A stretch of DNA of 23,777 nt from Planctomycetota bacterium (lineage in GTDB: Bacteria; Planctomycetota; Brocadiia; Brocadiales; Bathyanammoxibiaceae), in NCBI GenBank assembly GCA_030598065.1, contig JAUVQR010000004.1:1-23777 (forward strand). The letters run 5' to 3'. Positions 7,800 to 15,159 of this stretch are shown here, piece after piece; within the stretch, counting starts at the first letter, position 1, and each line of letters begins with the position of its first letter. The notes beneath the pieces are model-generated. The model worked only from the letters and a program-made list of their open reading frames with translations, searched no databases and had not been told where the DNA came from. Position numbers and translations under genes: made by a program.

Positions 7800-7928
7800 T
7801 TGAAGAGGCTTGATTTTGTCATTGCGAGTCCGCATGTGGCGGACGTAACATTCTCAGTCTTATCCGTCACTGCGAGGGGCATAGCCCCGAAGCAATCTCA
7901 CAGGCTTTATACATATACTGTCTGGTGA
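7800..7928 (+). CDS. 42-codon reading frame running through the repeats, coupled to the GIY-YIG gene
   Basis: TTG 7800 is preceded by AGAGGAGG (7788-7795), the best ribosome site in this interval, although only four bases away. The peptide begins MKRLDFVIASPHVAD and ends RLYTYTVW. From codon 7 onward it is the translation of the repeat units at 7818 and 7866, so it is not a conserved protein in any ordinary sense. Its TGA (7926-7928) overlaps the GTG start (7925) of the nuclease as GTGA. Its likely role, if any, is to bring ribosomes to the nuclease start. Whether it is translated is not shown; the MKRLDF start may be a relic of a former subunit C start. Confidence 0.4.
   Translation: MKRLDFVIASPHVADVTFSVLSVTARGIAPKQSHRLYTYTVW
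7818..7843. repeat. Repeat half-unit GTCATTGCGAG followed by TCCGC-ATGTG-GCGGA hairpin
   Basis: GTCATTGCGAG (7818-7828) is the same 11-mer, allowing one change, as the outer end of the repeats at 7866 and (inverted) 8241. It is followed by a perfect five-base stem with a five-base loop instead of the usual GAAGCAATCTCA end, so it looks like a repeat interrupted or rebuilt around a different hairpin module. Confidence 0.6.
7866..7900 (+). repeat. Left inverted repeat: GTCACTGCGAG, variable hairpin core, GAAGCAATCTCA
   Basis: The outer blocks GTCACTGCGAG (7866-7876) and GAAGCAATCTCA (7889-7900) match, in inverted orientation, the unit at 8213-8241 with one substitution in the first block. The core between them is a perfect hairpin GGGGC-ATA-GCCCC (7876-7888), different from the core of the right copy. 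Fixed ends with an exchangeable palindromic core are typical of small REP- or MITE-like dispersed repeats. Confidence 0.75.
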
Positions 7929-8215
7929 AAAGCAAGCAATACTATGTCTACATGATGATCAATAAGAGAAACAGCGTTCTTTATACTGGAGTAACGAACA
8001 ACTTAAAGAGACGGGCCTATGAACACAAGAATAAGTTGGTTGACAGCTTCACCAAAAGGTACAACGTGGTTAAGTTAGTGTATTGTGAGGCATTCGAGAG
8101 TGTTGAGACTGCAATACGCAGGGAGAAGCAAATCAAAAGTGGCTCAATGGGAAAGAAGGTAGACTTGATTAATAGTGTTAACAAAGAATGGAGAGATTTG
8201 TATGAAGAAATATGA
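7925..8215 (+). CDS. GIY-YIG family endonuclease, small stand-alone type
   Basis: A 96-residue single-domain GIY-YIG protein of the UvrC/URI-like fold, close in size to the YhbQ/UPF0213 group. Visible marks: YYVYMM (residues 6-11, the GIY strand), LYTGVTNNLKRR (19-30, YIG strand plus the catalytic-type Arg), YEHK, and RREKQIKSG with the metal-ligand-type Glu (E67). GTG 7925 is chosen because the protein then begins MKSKQYYVYM, as relatives do; there is no ribosome site of its own, and the start overlaps the stop of a 42-codon frame (GTGA). The TGA stop is the first three bases of the right inverted repeat. The substrate is unknown; I infer a link with the flanking repeats from their arrangement only. 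It lies between ATPase subunits E and C. Confidence 0.88.
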   Translation: MKSKQYYVYMMINKRNSVLYTGVTNNLKRRAYEHKNKLVDSFTKRYNVVKLVYCEAFESVETAIRREKQIKSGSMGKKVDLINSVNKEWRDLYEEI

Positions 8216-8241
8216 GATTGCTTCGCTTCGCTCGCAATGAC
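8213..8241 (-). repeat. Right inverted repeat: TGAGATTGCTTC, core, CTCGCAATGAC
   Basis: Read on the minus strand this is GTCATTGCGAG, a short core, then GAAGCAATCTCA, the same ends as the left copy at 7866-7900. The core here (GCTTCG, 8225-8230) is not the GGGGC hairpin seen on the left. The nuclease stop codon (8213-8215) lies inside the repeat. After it, about 100 bases without recognisable features lead to subunit C. Confidence 0.75.
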
Positions 8242-8345
8242 ACGATGGAGTACGGGAGTGTGTCTTGACGCACTTTACAGCGAATGACAATAAAGGTCGT
8301 TCTTACGCTAATAAAATGCTTGCCACATACACAGGTGTTACAGAC

Positions 8346-9383
8346 ATGCAACAAAGAGACCCCCAACAGTGGTGCTTCGTGTCCGGAAAGGTAAGCGCCC
8401 TTGAGACCGCGCTTCTCAAGGATGGCTTTTTTCAAAGATTTCTGGAACTGGACACGGACATAGATATAGGTATAGATGTTAAACGCCGCGAAGACATACT
8501 CTCCTGCATAAGAGGTTCCGCCTTAAGCGACTGTTTCCATACGACGGATGACCTCGCCGATTATGAAGGCATAATAAACAGGCGTTTTCTTGAACAGGTG
8601 CGGGAGATAAGAAAGTGTTCCCCCTCTCCGGCCGTCTGCGATTTCTTTCTGCTCCCTTACGACTTTAAGAACCTGAAAAATTACCTTAAAGAAAAATTTT
8701 TCGGGTTACCTCCGTCGGAGCGCTTCCCCTGTGCCGCAGGCGACGACGTGTGGGAGAGGCTATGGGAAAAGACTGGTGTGTCCGAAGGTTTTTTACCGCA
8801 GCCGCTGGCGGTCTATGAAGGAGCGGTCTCAGCGCTCAGGCGCCTGATAGGCATAGACGGAACCGGGGCAGACGATCCCGGCCGTATAGACAGTGTCCTG
8901 GACGGACACCTGCTGCGTTACCTGCCGGGGCTTGTAGCCGGGTTGAGGTCTGAGCGCCTTGATGGCTACGTAAGAGATTACCTGAGGCTGCGGGCGATAT
9001 CTATACTTCAGAGGGTGCCGACCGGACGCGAGGCCGAGATGCTGTGGTTTCTCAGGGGAGATGAATTCTTTGAACACCTGGTGCAGAGCCCGCCCCGGCA
9101 CTGGAAGGATGTGCTCCTTGATATCGTGCCCGAAGCGGTTGTGGAAAAGATTGTAGCCGGTGAAAGGAAGTCTCTCTTGTTGCGGTATGAAAGGCATGTC
9201 AGCGACTATATGACGGAGCGGTTGCGGCCTGCCCGTTACACGACCTTTGGGCCGGAGAGGGTCTTTGGATACCTTTCGGGGCTTGATACGGAACTTTTTA
9301 ACCTGCGGCTGGCTATCGGCGGCGCGATGGAGAATTTAGACCCCCGGATTATCGGGGACACGTTGAGAAGGACGTATATATGA
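8346..9383 (+). CDS. ntpC: V-type ATPase subunit C (central rotor socket)
   Basis: A 345-residue, mostly helical subunit that joins the c-ring to the D/F shaft. The N-terminus WCFVSGKVSALETALL matches the YxxxSGRVRALE-type start of the family, and LKNYLKEKFF with the repeated helical bundles fits the three-fold repeat of C subunits. I choose ATG 8346, with AGGTG at 8333-8337. In-frame TTG 8265 (with GGGAG six bases upstream) and ATG 8316 would add residues that do not resemble the family and lie just downstream of the repeat cassette. The uncertain start may be a consequence of that insertion. The stop overlaps subunit F (ATGA). Confidence 0.88.
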   Translation: MQQRDPQQWCFVSGKVSALETALLKDGFFQRFLELDTDIDIGIDVKRREDILSCIRGSALSDCFHTTDDLADYEGIINRRFLEQVREIRKCSPSPAVCDFFLLPYDFKNLKNYLKEKFFGLPPSERFPCAAGDDVWERLWEKTGVSEGFLPQPLAVYEGAVSALRRLIGIDGTGADDPGRIDSVLDGHLLRYLPGLVAGLRSERLDGYVRDYLRLRAISILQRVPTGREAEMLWFLRGDEFFEHLVQSPPRHWKDVLLDIVPEAVVEKIVAGERKSLLLRYERHVSDYMTERLRPARYTTFGPERVFGYLSGLDTELFNLRLAIGGAMENLDPRIIGDTLRRTYI

Positions 9384-9712
9384 CGATGCAGAGGGTCGTT
9401 GCCGTTGGGGAGCGGGAAAAGATACTTCCCTTCAAGTCGCTGGGCCTGGACCTTGAATATGCCGACTCGATGGAGGAACTGGCGCGGGTAATGGAAAAGA
9501 TGGCCCACAACCCGGACATTTCCCTGGTTGTTGTGAGTGAGGATCTTGTGTCGGGACACCCTGACGTTGTATCGGTCTTTCGCGAGATGGTTCGCGCCCC
9601 GATCGTGGTCCTTCCCTCCCATCTTGGCAGTGGGGGTACCAGTATGACAGAGATAGGCAAGATGGTGAAGCGGGCCATCGGCGTGGAGATAATCGAGGGA
9701 GGGCGAAGTTGA
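9380..9712 (+). CDS. ntpG: V-type ATPase subunit F (central shaft)
   Basis: A 110-residue alpha/beta protein with MQRVVAVGEREKILPFKSLG at its start and the alternating strand/helix pattern of the F subunit (ISLVVVSEDLV, APIVVLPSHLG). It binds subunit D in the rotor. ATG 9380 overlaps the subunit C stop, and its own TGA overlaps the TTG of subunit A, so translation is probably coupled along C-F-A. Confidence 0.92.
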   Translation: MTMQRVVAVGEREKILPFKSLGLDLEYADSMEELARVMEKMAHNPDISLVVVSEDLVSGHPDVVSVFREMVRAPIVVLPSHLGSGGTSMTEIGKMVKRAIGVEIIEGGRS

Positions 9713-11496
9713 AAGAAGGCACGGTAATAAAGGTATCCGGGCCGTTGGTAGTGGCCAAAGGTCTTGCCGGCACCAATATATACGATATGGTAAGGGTGGG
9801 GGAGCAGCGGTTGCTGGGTGAGGTAGTCGAGATTCGCTCGGACGAGTACTCTGTTCAGGTCTATGAAGAAACCGAGGGCATCGGACCGGGCCAGCCCGTC
9901 TATCCCAAGGGTGTACCGCTTGATGTGGAACTGGGCCCCGGCCTGATCGGTTCTATCTTTGACGGTATCCAGAGGCCGCTGGACGTGATAGCGAGCCGCA
10001 TGGGTTCATACATAGCCAGGGGCGTGGAGTATCCGCCTCTGGAGAGGGAGAGAAAATGGCATTTCGTTCCTGTCCCCCGGAAGGCGGGTGATATCGTGGG
10101 GCAGGGGGACATCCTAGGCACCGTCAGGGAGTCTGCGCTTGTAGAGCACAGGATAATGGTCCCTCACGGGGTTGAGGGAAGGGTGTCTGTTACGGCGGAG
10201 GGCGACTACGCCCTGGATGACGCGGTGGCGGAGGTAGAGACGTCAAGCGGTGTCGTGGACATAAAGATGCTACAGAGATGGCCAGTCAGACAGGCGAGGC
10301 AGGTGAGCAAGAAGCTGCCGCCCGATCAGCCGTTGGTCACCGGGCAGAGGGTTATCGACACCTTCTTCCCTGTGGCAAAGGGTGGCACGTCCTGCGTCCC
10401 CGGGCCGTTCGGCAGCGGCAAGACGGTCGTCCAGCACCAACTGGCTAAATGGTCGGACGCGGACATAGTGGTCTATGTGGGCTGCGGAGAGCGGGGCAAT
10501 GAGATGGCCGACGTACTGCTGTCTTTTCCCCAGCTGAAGGACCCCAGGAGTCAGGAGTCCCTTATGGCACGCACCGTGCTGGTGGCGAACACGTCTAACA
10601 TGCCGGTCGCCGCGCGTGAGGCCTCTATTTTTACGGGCATCACGATAGCTGAGTATTACAGGGACATGGGCTATGACGTAGCGCTTATGGCGGACTCAAC
10701 CTCTCGCTGGGCCGAGGCGATGAGGGAGATGTCTTGCAGGCTGGAGGAGATGCCCGGAGAAGAGGGGTTTCCCACGTACCTGGGGAGCAGGCTTGCCGGC
10801 TTTTATGAGAGGTCCGGGAACGTCATTTGTCTCGGCGCAGAGCCCGGTGAATCAGCGGATAGGAGAGGGAGTCTCACCATTATAGGCGCGGTCTCTCCAC
10901 CGGGAGGTGACCTCTCTGAGCCCGTAGTGCAGGCGACCCTGAGAACCGTGAAGGTCTTTTGGGGATTGGACGAAAGGCTCGCCTCTCAGCGACATTTCCC
11001 CGCAGTGAACTGGCTTACAAGCTACTCGCTCTACCAGCAGGTGGTAGGCAGGTTCGCCGCCAAAACGATAGGACCCGGCTGGAATGATAACAGGCGGAAG
11101 GCGCTCCGCCTGTTACAGAGGGAGTCGGAGCTTGAGGAATTGGTGAGGCTGGTCGGTATGGAAGCGCTGTCTCAAGAAGACAAGTTGGTAATGGAGGCGG
11201 CCAAGATGATAAGGGAGGACTTTCTACATCAAAACGCCTACGACGCGCTGGACACCTACACCTCGCTGGAGAAACAGTTTTATATGCTGGACACTATCCT
11301 TACGTTCTACTCCAGGGCGCAGGAGGCGACAGACCAGGGCGTTGATTTGTTACAAATAATCGAGATTCCCGTTAAGGACAAGATACCGGAACTCAGGCTC
11401 GTGGCCGAGGGTGACTGGAAAGTATTTGAGGCGGTAGAGAGAGATATCGTGGAGCAGATAGACGGACTTGTAAAAGGGGGCCAGGTTGGTATTTAA
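9709..11496 (+). CDS. ntpA: V-type ATPase catalytic subunit A
   Basis: A 595-residue catalytic subunit with the N-terminal barrel (TVIKVSGPLVVAKGL), the A-specific insert at about residues 115-190, and the Walker A loop GPFGSGKT at 232-239, followed by VGCGERGNEM with the catalytic-type Glu and the MADSTSRWAEAMRE segment. Length is normal. The start is TTG 9709, overlapping the subunit F stop by four bases, with a strong GAGGGAGGG site at 9695-9703. The stop overlaps subunit B by eleven bases. Nothing is missing. Confidence 0.97.
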   Translation: MKEGTVIKVSGPLVVAKGLAGTNIYDMVRVGEQRLLGEVVEIRSDEYSVQVYEETEGIGPGQPVYPKGVPLDVELGPGLIGSIFDGIQRPLDVIASRMGSYIARGVEYPPLERERKWHFVPVPRKAGDIVGQGDILGTVRESALVEHRIMVPHGVEGRVSVTAEGDYALDDAVAEVETSSGVVDIKMLQRWPVRQARQVSKKLPPDQPLVTGQRVIDTFFPVAKGGTSCVPGPFGSGKTVVQHQLAKWSDADIVVYVGCGERGNEMADVLLSFPQLKDPRSQESLMARTVLVANTSNMPVAAREASIFTGITIAEYYRDMGYDVALMADSTSRWAEAMREMSCRLEEMPGEEGFPTYLGSRLAGFYERSGNVICLGAEPGESADRRGSLTIIGAVSPPGGDLSEPVVQATLRTVKVFWGLDERLASQRHFPAVNWLTSYSLYQQVVGRFAAKTIGPGWNDNRRKALRLLQRESELEELVRLVGMEALSQEDKLVMEAAKMIREDFLHQNAYDALDTYTSLEKQFYMLDTILTFYSRAQEATDQGVDLLQIIEIPVKDKIPELRLVAEGDWKVFEAVERDIVEQIDGLVKGGQVGI

Positions 11497-12868
11497 AGAG
11501 TACCTAACGGTAAAGGACATCTTTGGGCCGCTGATGCTGATCGAGCACGTTGACGGCGTTACGTATGGGGAACTGGCCGAGATAAAACTTGACGGCGGGC
11601 AGATAAGACGCGGCAGGGTGCTTGAGATAGCCGATTCTTGCGTTCTGGTGCAGGTGTTTGAGGGCACACTTGGGTTAGGTAGGGACAACGTCAGGGTGAA
11701 GTTCCTTGGCAGGGGCCTGGAGATTGGGGTATCGCCCGATATCGTAGGCAGGATCTTTGACGGCGCCGGCCGGGCGATTGACGGTGGACCGGGTATTATC
11801 CCGGACAAGAAACTGAACGTAAACGGCAACCCGATGAACCCTTACGCGCGAGATTACCCCAGCGAATTTATACAGACCGGCATCTCCTCTATAGACGCGC
11901 TGAATACCCTGGTGAGGGGACAGAAGCTCCCGGTGTTCTCGGGCTCCGGGCTGCCCCACGCCAGGCTGGCGGCGCAGATTGCCCGTCAGGCCCAGGTTCC
12001 GGGTTCGCCGGAGGGTTTTGCCGTGGTCTTTGCGGCTATGGGTATAACGTTTGAAGAGGCGGACTACTTTACCACCGATTTCCAGAAGACAGGGGCCATA
12101 GAAAGGTCGGTCTTGTTCATAAATCTCGCTGAAGACCCACCTATAGAACGCCTGGCCGTACCCCGGATGGCCCTTACCACGGCCGAGTACCTGGCCTACG
12201 AACTTGATATGCATGTCCTGGTAATCATGACCGACATGACGAATTACTGCGAGGCGTTAAGGGAGGTGTCCGCGGCGCGTAAGGAGGTGCCGGGCAGGAG
12301 GGGGTATCCCGGATATCTTTACACGGACCTGGCCAGTATTTATGAAAGGGCGGGCCGGCTCAAGGGAAAGAAGGGTTCCATTACCCAGATACCGATACTA
12401 ACCATGCCCGAAGACGACAAGACACATCCGGTACCGGACCTGACCGGATACATAACAGAGGGACAGATAATCCTTGCCAGAGACCTTCACCTGCAGGGTA
12501 TCTACCCTCCCATAGATATACTGCCGTCGCTGTCGCGTCTTAAAGACAAGGGCATTGGGGCGGGCAGGACCAGAGAGGACCACGCGGACATCTCCAACCA
12601 GCTGTACGCTTCGTATGCCAGGGGCAAGGCTGCAAAGGAGCTGGCCGTCATACTTGGCGAGGGGGCGCTCAGCCCCCTGGACCTGTCGTTCGTTGATTTT
12701 TCAGACCACTTTGACAGTGAATTCATACAGCAGGGTGAGGAGGAAAACAGGCCTATCGGAGACACCCTGGACCTGGGGTGGAAGTTGTTCGGTTTGCTGC
12801 CCAGAAAGGAGTTGAAGAGGATACACCGGAAGCATCTGGATAAATACTACAGGGAGAGGAAGGGGTGA
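11486..12868 (+). CDS. ntpB: V-type ATPase non-catalytic subunit B
   Basis: A 460-residue subunit alternating with A in the head. It has the B-type loop FSGSGLPHARLAAQIARQ in place of a Walker A, as expected for a non-catalytic site, then FAAMGITFEEADYF and the C-terminal helical domain. The start is TTG 11486, giving MVFKEYLTVKDIFGPLML, with AAAAGGGGG at 11472-11480; it overlaps the end of A. Its TGA overlaps the GTG of subunit D (GTGA). Confidence 0.97.
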   Translation: MVFKEYLTVKDIFGPLMLIEHVDGVTYGELAEIKLDGGQIRRGRVLEIADSCVLVQVFEGTLGLGRDNVRVKFLGRGLEIGVSPDIVGRIFDGAGRAIDGGPGIIPDKKLNVNGNPMNPYARDYPSEFIQTGISSIDALNTLVRGQKLPVFSGSGLPHARLAAQIARQAQVPGSPEGFAVVFAAMGITFEEADYFTTDFQKTGAIERSVLFINLAEDPPIERLAVPRMALTTAEYLAYELDMHVLVIMTDMTNYCEALREVSAARKEVPGRRGYPGYLYTDLASIYERAGRLKGKKGSITQIPILTMPEDDKTHPVPDLTGYITEGQIILARDLHLQGIYPPIDILPSLSRLKDKGIGAGRTREDHADISNQLYASYARGKAAKELAVILGEGALSPLDLSFVDFSDHFDSEFIQQGEEENRPIGDTLDLGWKLFGLLPRKELKRIHRKHLDKYYRERKG

Positions 12869-13494
12869 GGCGGAAGGTAAACCCCAACAGAATGGAGCTA
12901 CTCAGGTTAAGGCGCAGATACGCCCTGGCCTTGAGGGGCCACAAGATGGTAAAGGACAAGCTGGAAGGGCTTGTGAAGGAATTTCTCAGCCTCTCTCGAG
13001 ATTATAGGGACGCGCGTGCCGCTGTTGACAGGGAACTCCCGGCATTGTTAGTGCCGTTTGTTTTGGCCAGGCTGGCCTCGCCCAAAGGGGCGGTTGACAC
13101 CGCTTTAGAGCATTCAAGAAAACCTCTGAAGATAGATGTCACGTACAGGAGGGTGTTGAACGTCGCCCTGCCACACTATGAGGCGTCTTTGCCCCCCATG
13201 CCGCAGTACAGCCTTCTTGACACCTCCGGCGGCCTCGACCTGGCCGTCTCAAGGCTGAGAGACTACCTGCCCAGGATATTGAGACTCGCGGAACTGGAGC
13301 ATGCCGTGTGGTTACTGGCCAGGGAAGTAGAGGAGACCAGGCGGAGGGTGAACGCGCTTGAATACGTCCTCATCCCGGAGCTGCGTGGTTCGATAAAATC
13401 AATCAAGGCCAAGCTCGATGAGATGGAACGATTTCACATATCAAGACTTATGAAGGTGAAGGAACTGCTGGAGTCGGAACGGTCCACGTTATAA
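12865..13494 (+). CDS. ntpD: V-type ATPase subunit D (central shaft)
   Basis: A 209-residue, largely coiled-coil subunit starting MRRKVNPNRMELLRLRRRYA, the conserved N-terminus of D, and ending in a second long helix (RRRVNALEYVLIPELRGSIK). It forms the rotating shaft inside the A/B head with subunit F. GTG 12865 overlaps the subunit B stop. It is the last gene of the operon: an intrinsic terminator begins 11 bases after its stop. Confidence 0.95.
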   Translation: MRRKVNPNRMELLRLRRRYALALRGHKMVKDKLEGLVKEFLSLSRDYRDARAAVDRELPALLVPFVLARLASPKGAVDTALEHSRKPLKIDVTYRRVLNVALPHYEASLPPMPQYSLLDTSGGLDLAVSRLRDYLPRILRLAELEHAVWLLAREVEETRRRVNALEYVLIPELRGSIKSIKAKLDEMERFHISRLMKVKELLESERSTL

Positions 13495-13505
13495 AAGTTA
13501 CTATT

Positions 13506-13531
13506 CGGTCTATACTTCTTAGACCGTTTTT
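13506..13531 (+). terminator. Intrinsic terminator of the V-ATPase operon
   Basis: A perfect seven-base stem CGGTCTA (13506-13512) with TAGACCG (13520-13526), a seven-base loop and five Ts (13527-13531), just after subunit D. The stem is of moderate GC content, so termination may be partial. Confidence 0.75.
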
Positions 13532-13584
13532 GCTAATATACCTCCTTGTACAGGGGTTTGTCTTTAGTTATTGAGGAGAAGATA

Positions 13585-15153
13585 ATGTGTAATCATTTGA
13601 GGAGGTTCGGCTTTGTATCTCTAGCCATAGGACTGCTTGTAGTGTCCTTGTCTGTCGCGAATGTCTTTAGAACACCGCCGGTTCAGGCCCAGCGGTCTAC
13701 GGCGGAGATAGAGAGATTACAGGAAACCGCTTCAGAGTTTTCAAAACTCTTCAGCGAGGTCGCCGAGTACGTGCAACCCTCTGTGGTTCACGTGAAGGCG
13801 GTCAAGGTGATGAAGGCGGAACAGTTTCAGCAGTACCACCCCCACGGCAGAGGCGGTCCGGGTGGGCATGGTGGGCCGGGCGGTCCGGGTGGACCACCGG
13901 GTGGACACGGTGGGCATGGTGGACAGGGCGCTCCGTTTGGTGACGACTTCTTTGACCGCTTCTTCCGTGGCCGCATGCCCAAGGAGTTCAGGCAGCAGGG
14001 TTTCGGTTCTGGAGTGATAGTTGACGCAAGGGGATACATCCTTACCAACAACCACGTGGTGGAAGGTGCCGACGAGATCTACGTAATGTTGCCGGGCAAG
14101 AAAAAAGAGCTTAAGGCAGAGATTATTGGCACCGACCCGCCGACTGACCTTGCGGTAATAAAGATAGACGGCAACGGGCTTCCGGTCGCGAACTTGGGTA
14201 ATTCCGATGACGCCCATGTAGGTGACTGGGTGATTGCCATTGGTAACCCGTTTGGACTTACACAGACGGTAACCGCCGGCATTATCAGTGCCGTGGGACG
14301 AGCCAACGTCGGTATTGCAGACTATGAGGACTTCATCCAGACCGATGCTGCAATCAATCCGGGAAATAGCGGCGGCCCATTGGTTAACCTGAATGCCGAG
14401 GTAATCGGCATAAATTCCGCCATCTTTACCAGGAGCGGAGGATACCAGGGTATCGGGTTTGCCATTCCGAGTAACATGGCAAAGAGCGTTATGGACAGCC
14501 TGATTAAGAACCAGAGGGTTATCAGGGGATGGCTGGGTGTGGTTATCCAGGACATTACCGAGGAGTTGGCCGAATCGTTCGGGCTGCCTAATGCGGAGGG
14601 TGTGCTGGTGGGTGATGTTACCCCCAACAGCCCCGCAGAGAAAGGTGGTATGGAGCGCGGGGACGTAATCCTTAAATACGAGGGCAGAGAGGTCAAGGAC
14701 GTGAATGACCTCAGAAACCTTGTGGCTCGGACGTCCGTTGGCACGGATGCAACGGTGGACGTACTTCGCGATAACAAGTCCGTGCAGCTCACGGTTATCA
14801 TTGGGGAGCAGCCTGCGGACCTCTTTGCCCAGAGAGGTGGCGGTGGAGGACCTACGGCGCCCTCTGCCGACTATGGCATGATGCTTGAAAACCTGACGCC
14901 AGAAGTGGCCCGGCGCTTCGGTTTCCAGGATGAGACAGGCGGGGTGATTGTAATGGATGTGATGCCGGGTGGGTTGGCCGAGATGTCCGGTTTGCAGCCA
15001 GGCGACCTTATAAAGGAAGTTAACAAGGCTAGGATCGCCAACATTCAGGAATTCTGGCAGGCCGCCGAGGCATCGCCCAAGGACAAGGGTCTGTTGCTGC
15101 TTGTCAAGAGAGGCAAGACCACCCGTTACGTACTACTAAAACAGGCGGAATAA
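13585..15153 (+). CDS. HtrA/Deg serine protease with Gly/His-rich insert and two PDZ domains
   Basis: A 522-residue envelope protease/chaperone. An N-terminal hydrophobic segment (residues 10-26) ending near VQAQ looks like a signal peptide or anchor. The trypsin-like domain shows the triad H157 (TNNHVV), D188 (PTDLAV) and S262 (GNSGGP). Two PDZ domains follow (about 325-410 and 430-520). Between residues 86 and 118, where the LA-loop of Deg proteases lies, is a low-complexity run of Gly, Pro and five His, before DDFFDRFF. ATG 13585 has GAGGAG at 13573-13578; an in-frame TTG at 13546 lies upstream of that site and is less likely. TGCTAATAT at 13531-13539 is a possible extended -10, without a clear -35. 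It is convergent with the sugar kinase, six bases between stops. Specific degP/degQ assignment is not possible here. Confidence 0.93.
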   Translation: MCNHLRRFGFVSLAIGLLVVSLSVANVFRTPPVQAQRSTAEIERLQETASEFSKLFSEVAEYVQPSVVHVKAVKVMKAEQFQQYHPHGRGGPGGHGGPGGPGGPPGGHGGHGGQGAPFGDDFFDRFFRGRMPKEFRQQGFGSGVIVDARGYILTNNHVVEGADEIYVMLPGKKKELKAEIIGTDPPTDLAVIKIDGNGLPVANLGNSDDAHVGDWVIAIGNPFGLTQTVTAGIISAVGRANVGIADYEDFIQTDAAINPGNSGGPLVNLNAEVIGINSAIFTRSGGYQGIGFAIPSNMAKSVMDSLIKNQRVIRGWLGVVIQDITEELAESFGLPNAEGVLVGDVTPNSPAEKGGMERGDVILKYEGREVKDVNDLRNLVARTSVGTDATVDVLRDNKSVQLTVIIGEQPADLFAQRGGGGGPTAPSADYGMMLENLTPEVARRFGFQDETGGVIVMDVMPGGLAEMSGLQPGDLIKEVNKARIANIQEFWQAAEASPKDKGLLLLVKRGKTTRYVLLKQAE

Positions 15154-15159
15154 ACGCCT

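Larger units (their letters stand above)
7866..8241 (+). mobile_element. Candidate small mobile cassette: GIY-YIG nuclease gene between inverted repeats
   Basis: Inverted repeats at 7866-7900 and 8213-8241 enclose a single GIY-YIG nuclease gene. The cassette lies between V-ATPase subunits E and C, where comparable operons have a gap of few bases; every other junction from subunit H to subunit D is a short gap or an overlap. I see no target-site duplication beside the repeats (TTATCC on the left, ACGATG on the right), so transposition is not proven. The nuclease frame is intact and more A/T-rich than its neighbours. Alternative: a chance cluster of genome-wide repeats beside an ordinary small nuclease gene. 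Confidence 0.45.

Noticed and set aside
7658..7882. 74-codon minus-strand frame between subunit E and the nuclease
   Set aside because: It runs across the hairpin modules and repeat units; its content is explained by them, and it has no ribosome site.
7691..8241. CRISPR array
   Set aside because: The repeats are few, inverted rather than direct, with unequal spacing and different cores; no cas gene is nearby.
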